Of a stretch of 64,000 bases of DNA, positions 56,111-64,000 are shown piece after piece. The stretch is taken from NCBI GenBank assembly GCA_038030265.1, contig CM075940.1, positions 5,022,001-5,086,000 on the forward strand. Reading direction: 5' to 3'. The translations under genes and the position numbers were made by a program. Within the stretch, counting starts at the first letter, position 1; each line of letters begins with the position of its first letter. The notes beneath the pieces are model-generated. The model ran no database searches. It worked only from the letters and a program-made list of their open reading frames with translations, and was not told the DNA's origin. Origin of the DNA: Corythucha ciliata. Taxonomy: Eukaryota; Arthropoda; Insecta; Hemiptera; Tingidae.

Positions 56111-57313
56111 TGTGAAACTGGCTTTTTGATTCAGCAAGTCCAGTGATATATGAATCTTCGAGTGCCAGTAAACCGGAAAGTCAAATCTGCGGAGTTTTTC
56201 CCGCAGCACGTACATGAACGAGTGTATTGTTGAAATGGAGGGCGGCGGTGGGGGGTTGTATCGCGAGAGTACGCCCTCCAGTCCGTCCGAACCTGGCTAT
56301 GGTTGTAATGTCATTTACTGAACAGAAATTACCAGCTTTCGGATCGGGGAGCCATAATCTTGGGATAAATCGACCGGTAGAAGTTAAAGTCGCCATGAAT
56401 AAAAAAAGAAGGGCCTGGAAAACAAACAAACCTGTGAACCGAGAACTATTCACACTCAAATAACGACATAAATAAGGCTGCATCAAGAAAATTACTTTGA
56501 GCGCTGAGTTGCCGCTGACATAACAATCGGTCAATCGACAAGTTAGATAGTTTACAATAGCTTTCTCGTTTTCTTGTTCGAGGACTGGTCTTGAAAGAAA
56601 GAAGTCGAAGAAGAAAACAAAATGGCAGAAAGCCAGGAGAAATAGAAGAAAAAAGTTGTTTAAAGCTGCGTAATGCAACTAATGCTCTTCCTAGCTCAAG
56701 GCATTGATTCCTACTTCAGTGCCACGCATATTTGTCTTTTAAACAGCTCTAATTCCTTTCGACTGAGTATAACATCTATTTTTCATTTCAGTTGTTCAAT
56801 ACCTTTGAGTGATTTACACGTTTCATTCAACAGTCAAGTGCGTCAATCAAAAAAACTGGACCCAACGGTTGTGCCAATCCAGGAACCACGAAGAATGTAA
56901 CGCACTTTTATAGGAATGTCGCGCTGTCAACGATAGTGAAAGAAGAAAAGATTTTGAACGCCACGTAACGTCAATCATTCTAACAACGTCTATACGCAAG
57001 GGCTAAATTTAGACCTGATGGGGTAACTCGTTTGGAATTGAAATAGGTTCGAATAAAATCCTACTTCTCGTACGTCTCTTCTGTTTGGGGAGGGAGGGAG
57101 GTAGTTCTTTAATTCATTGTTCGTTGATTTTTGTCTAGACCGTTTTTATAGTTGATGCGTGACATAATGGAGAAGGGGTAAATCAAACGCATTGTCAATT
57201 GTAACCTAAGGTATAATGTAATTACCGCGTGTTCTCCCTTATATAAACTTGATATTTTGATCACGATGTCAGTCCCATAATTAGTGACGTATGAAACTGG
57301 AGACATGTTTAAC
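56111..57313. other. No gene supported
   Basis: Overlapping frames on both strands at 56181-56678; the minus-strand one is hydrophobic and low in complexity. Nothing recognisable. Confidence 0.4.
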
Positions 57314-57314
57314 A

Positions 57315-57850
57315 TACAGTAGAACCGGGTTATAAGCAACCTCTATATAAGCACAACCTCTATATAAGAAAAAATTCGTAGGACCCTGCAGTTCTGGGCC
57401 AAAAACCTGGCTATAAGTAATTTCATCACCTCTGTATAAGCAATATTTTTAACCCAATCTAACCTCCTCATAAGTAAGATTTTGAGTTCAGAACCTGGTT
57501 ATAAGAAAGATCACGTCCCTGAACGATCTCGAACCATCGGGAATAGAGACCCTCGCAATTTTTGTCTACTCAGGATATTTGCGCCAGAAACACTGAAGCT
57601 TCTGCTCCCACCAATTCTTGTCTATCTTTTCTTTCCCTATCTTTTACAGTTCGGAATGATCATGCCTACAAAAAAAGTCACTATCCCTTAGGGAAAAGCA
57701 TCTAAAAATTACGCAAGCAATAATTAGGTATACGCATGTAAAATATAAACGATTTCCTGATTAGTCAAACTAATATAATTTCCCTAAACCTCTATATAAG
57801 AAAGTTCATGATCGGAAAACCTGCCTATAAGAAAAACTGGATTAGAAAAG
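57315..57850 (+). mobile_element. pogo/Tigger-like DNA-transposon end with subterminal repeats
   Basis: TA followed by CAGTAGAACCGGGTTATAAG begins at 57315. CAGTAGAACC is the terminal motif I know from pogo/Tigger-type elements, which insert at TA. Eight or so copies of ACCTnnnTATAAGnAA follow (57334-57500 and 57786-57830). No transposase frame is visible and the opposite terminus was not found, so this is a non-autonomous or truncated derivative. Confidence 0.55.
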
Positions 57851-60698
57851 ATTAATTTGAAATTTGCATTAAAATACAAGTCTTTAAGAAGTAGAACTGA
57901 TAAAAATTATTGTGCAGAATCAATGCTTGGGACTTAGCCAAAGTTTAATGAAAGCGGTCAATAGACCTTCCCAAAATCTCGGGCATCGCTCTTTTCCTCT
58001 CTCATATTTTCAATATGATACATAACCTCAAAACATGGTATAGCATCCTTCTTCCCTCGGGTCCTCGAAAAATCCTTTTATATATTTCCTTTGCTCCGGA
58101 ATTCATTTTGAGATAGTTATTACTTGGAGTATGAGTCGCTCAGGGCTCATACATGAGTGTCTAGAATTTTGGATAAGGCTGGAGCTGAGCGTATGAAAAG
58201 AATATTCCTTAAGTGAAGAAAATTCACGCAAGTGTGTTTGTGAGGATGAATAAGAACAAATCGTTTGTGGTTGATAATAAAAAAAAAACAAGTACATCCG
58301 TAGGTTCCGTACTTTCAACAGCGCACGCTTCAGGTCCTAAACAGATTATTCGGCATTGATAGGTGCTCGAAAAAGTGTTTTATTTGTTATTTTTTGGAGG
58401 GGTACGTAAAGAAAGTTAGGAAACAAAAACTGCCATCAATCCCTCAGACCTAATATTTTCTCCTCCTCCCCATCCCCATTTCCTTCCATACATCATTTTT
58501 CTCCCTTCTCGACTCAAAAAGATCTACAACAAGATTTACAACGGCGCGGCGCTAGAGGAGTCTCTCGTCTGAATTATTACCGAGAGAAGGTAACGACGAG
58601 TAGTTAAAAGTCAGTGGCTAATGAGGCGATAAGCCCGAGAGTGCTGGTACAAGAGACTTCCTAAGTAATTACGTAAGTAAGAAGCGAAAAACTCTTTGAA
58701 ATTGCGACCTTTACCGTATGAAAGAAAAATTAGTTAATCACCGGTTTATCTCAATTCAGGAGTCTAAACAGATTCGTCGATTAACCTGTTTCATAATTGA
58801 TCTGTTATGGCGTCAACGGTAATTATATAACTATACCCTGAATAGTTTTGTTTAGTGGAAAAAGTTTTTATTTACAGAGTGTTTACTCCTCTGTGACCAG
58901 AGTCAAATTTCCAAAGGCCTTGTGGGATATTTCCAAACATACCTCACTAAGAAAAGACTTTATTGACAGGCTTAGGAGGTAATATAAGCACGGGCACCGA
59001 AGCTTAACAAGACTCTTGGGAGTGACATAGTTGTCTCCTTGCAATGACAAGCTCCCTCCCTCCTCACCACATCTATCCTCTCCATCTAAAACGTTGTTAT
59101 ACACTGCCACATATCGTCCGTGGGCAAGAAATTCCCAAGAGTCGAGCTTATAATACAGAGGCTTCAGAAAATATAGCGACGGAAAGAGATGTGAGAGGAT
59201 GGGAACTTCCCCACTTCCCCCCCCCCTATGACACTCCCCATGGGAATTATCCCGTTTCACCATTTTGCCAAATGTGTCCACTCTTCCGGATGGATAACCC
59301 GTAAATCATACAGTCTAGAAATTAAATTGTTGAGTTGAGGCACTCACCCAAAACACCTTTCCTATTTTCTCACTTTTCTAAAAAAAAAAGATATATATAA
59401 TAAAGTGAGAGGCGATGAACAATTGAGAGGAGCGAATTGACTATTAAAATAAATTGATATTCCTTACAAAGCAGTTACGCCTTGTTGAAATAAATTGTAC
59501 AATGCTTTTTGAAATGCACATGTTTCTATAGGTTATTGGTTCTTGTTATGTGTAAAATACAAAAGGTCCCCCATGTGTAATGTCAAAGCGATACAATTTG
59601 AGATAGCGACAGGGGAGAAAGACAAGGGCAGAAAACATGACGCATTGAACTAAATGCAAATGAACGAGCCATAACTTGCGGGTTAGGAATATAACACATG
59701 AATATTTCGTACGAGTTGAGCCGTTTGTAATTTCTGATAGAAACTAAGAAGTTAATATTTAACTTCTGTTTCCTTGATTTGCATGCTTTTGCCTTTTCTG
59801 AGCCCGAGCTAAGAAGCTCTTATTATATCGAAGTTTGAATAAATAAAAAGACAAGGTTCATAGTGCCTTTGAATTCCATTCTAACCTGTAAATCCTCATT
59901 TTGCGGGGTATTGATTTCATAGCATTCTCGCTAGTTCTATTTTCTCAAAAGGAGCCAAGTTCCCACGGGCTGCTTAAGTGATCCATCATTTGAGACAACT
60001 AAGTTTTTTTTTTTTAGTTTTTTAATAAACAGTTGCGAAGGTATTCTATACCGTGAGCATCTAGCAAACTATAGGGACGGTTTGACGAGGCCTAGCAAAG
60101 GGGGTAGTTATTTATTTCATTGAGAGATTCTTCCAGGCTTACGATTCAATTTCTTCCAAGCCAAATAAGAGATCTTTTTAATACCTCCGTCCCATTCCTT
60201 CCATCAGTCAAGCTCCCTCCTCCCTCACTCTCCATCGTGCTCGGAGTCGAAGAAAATAATAAATTTGTTGCATAAAACATACTTTGAGCAATCGTATCCT
60301 CAGATTTAAAGATAAATATTTATTTTTACTTTTAGAAACGAGACGCCAAGATTTATTGCGACATTGATGGCAAGCCGTCCTTTAGTCCCTATGATTTCTT
60401 TCCCTCATACCATCCAAACCGATTTACTCGTGTTCCTGAATGAATAAGGAGTATGATGAAGAAACAAATTAAATCCTCAACCGAAAAAAAGGTTCCTCTG
60501 AAACAGGAAAAAAGAGATTTCGAAATTGAAAGTCGTTCAGCCAAGAAGCTTGGGCCCAGCCAGGGCTATGGGAACGTCGATCTGGTTGTTGTCTTGTTCC
60601 TAGGTAAGCCTAATGAGTTAGTTCAATTAATGTGACCCTTTTCGATTGTTGGGAAGCCGGCAATTTCCGTGCGACATGGGATACCCCGGAACGTGCAA
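57851..60698. other. No gene supported
   Basis: Long AT-rich stretch. The antisense ORF pair at 58883-59304 and the others have no recognised domain. An A-run/TATATATA stretch lies near 59381. Confidence 0.4.
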
Positions 60699-60880
60699 GA
60701 CCGGGTTATCAACCGCCTCACCCGTTGGTACAACCACAGCAAAGCTTCAACTGCAAAAATATCTAACCATAGTTAGAACCTCCAATCATAAGAACGTCCC
60801 AACCACATGAAATATTCAAACCACAGTAAAGCTCAAACCGCAGCAAAGCTCTAACCACAGTTAAGCTCAGTAAAGCTTTC
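60699..60880 (+). repeat. Degenerate repeats of AACCACAGTAAAGCTC type
   Basis: The segment opens with ACCGGGTTATCAACCGCCTC, close to the pogo-like end at 57325. It continues with six or seven loosely spaced units AACCACAGcAAAGCTy. It is probably the subterminal part of a related element. Confidence 0.45.
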
Positions 60881-61399
60881 CTTTGTTTCTCTCTTTTCTT
60901 CTTTTTATAAAATCCGGGCCCCCAAGGAAGACTCAGCCCGGCAAAAAAAGGCCCAGTGCCTTACGCGGCGAACGGGGGATCAAGAGTTTGAGCAGAGATT
61001 CAGTTTTTATATTCCCCCTCATGTCATATTTTGAGCCAATGTGTGAATAATTCACAAAGTAGGTATGGACCAAACATGAAACAAGTGGACCCTTGTCAGG
61101 GGCGTAGAGAGACATATAAAAGGGATCCCTCCCCTTCACAAGAACCACCATCAAGAAACAACAAAGCAACAAAGGGGATGGTTTGGAATGAGTGGAGTGC
61201 TGAGGCTGGTTGCGGGCTATAAACGGACAACTTTGAGAAAATGACCCAAAAAATTGTAAATCGGAGGATACTGCATGTTTAGGCTCCCGAAAAGCCGTTC
61301 AACCGAGCCGTTTAAAGCGTTTTGCGACGTTTTCCCGGAGGCCACGAGTTTTCCCGTAATCGAAATTTGATTTAAAAAAAAAAGCCAAGTCGGGCGGAT
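60881..61399. other. No gene supported
   Basis: Short overlapping frames only. GGGGCGTAGAGAGAC near 61099 resembles the CAGTGGCGTA-type ends noted at 2566. Confidence 0.35.
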
Positions 61400-62110
61400 A
61401 ATACACTTTAAAGATGCCATCAAAGGCAGAATCTGGTTATTAATTTGAAAATAACCGCAAAATTGGGTTCTGTGAGAGTCAAATCCATGAAATTTGGAAA
61501 TCGAATGTGCCTAACCGGCGAACTTGCTTTGTTGAATGAGTGTAAGCTTTTAAGGGGATCAATACTGTGAAATTGGCTCTGTGAGTGAATGAAACCCATG
61601 AAATTGGGTTCTGTGAGCAATAATCCTCGAAATTTGGATATATGAAGGGCCAAATCCACGACATTGATTTCTTTGTGTGGGTAAAATATGCGAAATTAGG
61701 GTTGAAAGGAGGTGAAATCAACAGATTCTCAAAATCCCCCCTTCCAATTTTCAATGCTGGCGCCCCCCACGCTATTGCCTCTTCCACCTGATAGAGTCAT
61801 TCAATAAATCAATTTCACGGGCCCAGCTCTTGAAAACCCATTTCTGCACATTCGGCTCTGAGTAAACCCAATTTTAAGATTTTGGCAATTTAAAGAAGCA
61901 ATTTCGTGAGGTTTGGTAATTGAAAACTCCAATTTCGAGGGATTTCCTCTTTAAAAACTTGAATTCCGCGTGGATAGCGCAGTGAATTTTCAGAAAATTA
62001 ATTTTCGCGGGTTTGGCTCACCCAAATAACCACTTTTGTGGGTTGGACTATCCAACAAAACATTTGCATGTTTCGGATCCTCAAAAGACCAATTTCGTGG
62101 GGTTGCCATT
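61400..62110. repeat. Degenerate minisatellite, family B, largest field
   Basis: About twenty units, first in one orientation (61440-61700: CCATGAAATTGGGTTCTGTGAG, CGAAATTTGG), then in the other (61800-62110: AACCAATTTCG, GGGTTTGGCTC). The orientation changes near 61720-61800. Confidence 0.75.
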
Positions 62111-62183
62111 ACCGAGTTCTGCTTTGACAACTTCTTTCAGCTTTATCGCTGGTTGGAGGGGGGCATGTATTGAGGGGGGACTG

Positions 62184-62633
62184 ATGATGGGATCCAAGCG
62201 AAGGGCCGTTTTGCACCACGCATTTAGAGGGATCTTTGCTTTGTTTCGGAGCAATCTGAAGAGGACTGTCATTGTCATTACTGTCGCCTATATTGTGGCC
62301 CTCACTCTCATTCTATGCATCTTCATCCCCTCTAACCATTACAGTCTCACTCATGTTAAGCCTTCCAGTCATCCCTCTCTTACATTACCCCCAGTCCAGT
62401 ACGTTATACCTGTGATCTCAGTCTTCGACGTTGGTGGCGTACTCTCTAGCGGCAACTCATCAATAAACAACGAACCTGTAAACAAACAAAATAAATGCCT
62501 TAATTATGACGAGCGTTTCTCCTCATGGAAAAGTCCAATCACATTAGCGGAAATTTATTTCATCAACTGTGACCAACAGTCGTTTTCTATGTCAAAACAT
62601 AATAATGACAGTACTTCTCGTAAAAGTTATTAA
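62184..62633 (+). CDS. Hypothetical type II membrane protein (possibly a 5' exon)
   Basis: From Met at 62184 (the first Met clear of repeat sequence) 149 codons run to TAA 62633. Residues 1-27 are basic (KRR, RSNLKR), residues 28-48 form one clean membrane helix (VIVITVAYIVALTLILCIFI), and the rest is predicted lumenal or extracellular with N-glycosylation sequons (NSS, NDS) and two cysteines (CLNYDERF, INCDQQSF). This short basic tail, single anchor and stem layout is typical of Golgi glycosyltransferases and sulfotransferases, but no catalytic domain is seen, so it may be the anchor exon of a longer protein or a chance frame. A weak donor-like GTAAAA at about 62620 could lead to further exons. 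Upstream codons in the same frame lie in minisatellite B and were left out. Confidence 0.35.
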   Translation: MMGSKRRAVLHHAFRGIFALFRSNLKRTVIVITVAYIVALTLILCIFIPSNHYSLTHVKPSSHPSLTLPPVQYVIPVISVFDVGGVLSSGNSSINNEPVNKQNKCLNYDERFSSWKSPITLAEIYFINCDQQSFSMSKHNNDSTSRKSY

Positions 62634-62639
62634 ATAAAA

Positions 62640-63514
62640 ATTTAGAGGCACTCTCTCACTTTCCATTTGAAGTGATGAGAAAACTCCTGGGTTTGGCAAT
62701 GTTTTAACAAGCTCATCGACAGACCACTAGACCAGGGTTGTAAACTTTTATATCACTCCTTCATGCGTGAGTTTTGGCGGTGAGAGATTGTCGAACTTCG
62801 ACAGTGAAAGGAACATGAAGGTATAGGCTCCTTAGTCCAAGTGCCAAAGGTAATTTTTTGATCTTGGTTGGCAGCGTAGAGGGAGAGAAATCGATTACAT
62901 TTAACAAAACAACAATATATTTAAATTATTTCCCTTTCCAATATAATAATATTAATAGCACGAATGTAATAATTTGTGAGGGGTCAAACCGATCAGGTGC
63001 GGTTTGAGGGGGAGTCGGGACGGACAGCTTGGCCTAGGCAGGGAACTTAACGCTTATTAATTATAAAACCTTATTATTAATCTATTTATAACTTATATAC
63101 GAATGGGTCTATGCATATTTGTAAACAAAAATGTAGTCATGAACGCATGATACGGCATGTCGACCAAAACCTCCAACCCCAGTGTTTAACTTGTTTGTCG
63201 GTGCGTCCGGAATCTGAAAGGCGATACGCGTTTAATGATCGTAAACGGTTCGAATGTGGAAATACACAAAAGAAAACAAAAGGACTTACGTGATTTCGCG
63301 AGATGAATAATTACTTTAGCCTTGTGGAATGGCAAGACTGGTACAGCCACTGGCAAGACTGGGAAACAAGAAACTTACACGTGGCAACAAGATCGGCAAT
63401 CCCGAGGTGGGGAGAACAATGGACCGGAGAGATTAAAGAAAGAAGACGCTGAGATCGGCCATTTTGCCGCACACCCAGGGCCGTATCTTGCGGGGGGGGG
63501 GGACTACCGGGTCT
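62640..63514. other. No gene supported
   Basis: AT-rich unique sequence with a G10-type run near 63491 at its right end. Confidence 0.4.
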
Positions 63515-63570
63515 GTAGGCCTGGGCGGCAAATTTCGAGGGGCGGCAAATTTCGAGGGGCGGCAAAATGC
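63515..63570 (+). repeat. 17-bp tandem repeat, three copies
   Basis: GGGCGGCAAATTTCGA repeated twice and a third partial copy GGGCGGCAAAATGC. A similar GGGCGGCAAATTGG follows a G-run at about 31330. Confidence 0.75.
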
Positions 63571-63804
63571 TAGAAATCTTTTTAAGCGCGGGAGGGGGAT
63601 AAGACAAATTGAGCCAGAAGAGATGAAAAGAGAAAGAAAAAAAATGTTTTTTTTTCTCTCTCCCTTTTTTCATACTGCGTGCCCGTACTAAGAGAACTCC
63701 ACTACGCACCGCCAGGAAAGCTCACACGAAGCCGCCGCAGCCTCATAGTGCATTGTGCAGGGGCCCGGAGTTGAAATGGATATCTCCACGAGGCCCCTTA
63801 TGTT

Positions 63805-63867
63805 TGCCCGAATTACCGAATTCAAGGACTTGGTTCTTCCAAAAAATAAAATTTCGTGGTTTGGCAC
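63805..63867 (+). repeat. Degenerate minisatellite, family B, two units
   Basis: GAATTCAAGGACTTGGTTC and AAATTTCGTGGTTTGGCAC. Confidence 0.5.
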
Positions 63868-64000
63868 TTTTTATTTTTATTTATTTATTTTAATAGAGCC
63901 ACGTGCTTACAGCGCACTTGAACACCGAAGTGTTGTTACGGCCTCACACAACACGATATGCATAATTAGGTACACAAATTTTAAACAACGAATCATATTA
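63868..64000 (-). mobile_element. LINE 3' end, cut by the right edge of the window
   Basis: On the minus strand an AACAC-TTCG-GTGTT tetraloop hairpin is followed by GTAAGCACGTGGCTC and a (AAAT)n tail (63868-63893 on the plus strand). The layout parallels the 3' ends at 35950-36109 and 43771-45083, so this is probably the 3' UTR of another non-LTR element whose body lies beyond the edge. Confidence 0.55.

Noticed and set aside
56181..56678. 165-codon minus-strand frame
   Set aside because: Its N-terminal part is a low-complexity Phe/Leu run from T-rich DNA and the rest has no motif; an equally plausible frame runs on the other strand.

Overview
The window is nuclear DNA of a metazoan, most likely an arthropod. 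It is AT-rich, has very low gene density, and is full of decayed retroelements, short inverted-repeat elements, long A/T and G/C homopolymer runs and degenerate minisatellites. The one host gene I recognise is a Kekkon-type leucine-rich-repeat receptor (Kekkon proteins are best known from insects). Its N-terminal coding exon lies on the minus strand at 1-457 and runs off the left edge. A second possible host exon (62184-62633, plus strand) encodes a small type II membrane protein that I cannot name. I cannot identify the species.

Layout. 1-2084: kekkon exon and its presumed upstream intron. 2085-4515: two minisatellite fields. 4540-11127: mostly featureless, with a few hairpins. 11128-12118: 5'-truncated CR1/Jockey-group LINE, minus strand. 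12685-14068: four tandem 313/322-bp units each carrying a tRNA-like gene, plus a fifth inverted copy, the whole flanked by a 13-bp direct repeat. 19002-20715: hammerhead-ribozyme motif, a LINE 3' fragment and minisatellite. 23500-29970: minisatellite fields, dispersed repeats, inverted-repeat modules and a LINE fragment. 33066-36870: hammerhead motif and a broken Ty3/Gypsy element with an LTR-like insertion and a LINE 3' end inside the reverse-transcriptase active-site region. 41021-46322: an R1/I-group LINE with both ends and its target-site duplication intact, internally deleted and split by a 5'-inverted ('twin-primed') CR1/Jockey-group LINE. 49136-52380: a miRNA-like hairpin, minisatellite fields, a MITE-like element and a third hammerhead motif. 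55660-64000: minisatellite fields, pogo/Tigger-like subterminal repeats, the membrane-protein exon, and a LINE 3' end cut by the right edge.

The two most unusual signals are these. (i) Three hammerhead-ribozyme motifs, all with self-complementary stem III sequences, of the kind known from Penelope-like retroelements. (ii) Two families of about 30-bp degenerate minisatellite (A and B, with similar AATTCGCGG / AATTTCGTGG cores) scattered over some 18 fields in both orientations and occupying, by eye, about 8 kb. The mobile elements show no host pathway; they form a layered insertion history. Almost every retroelement reading frame is broken, so little here appears able to move on its own.
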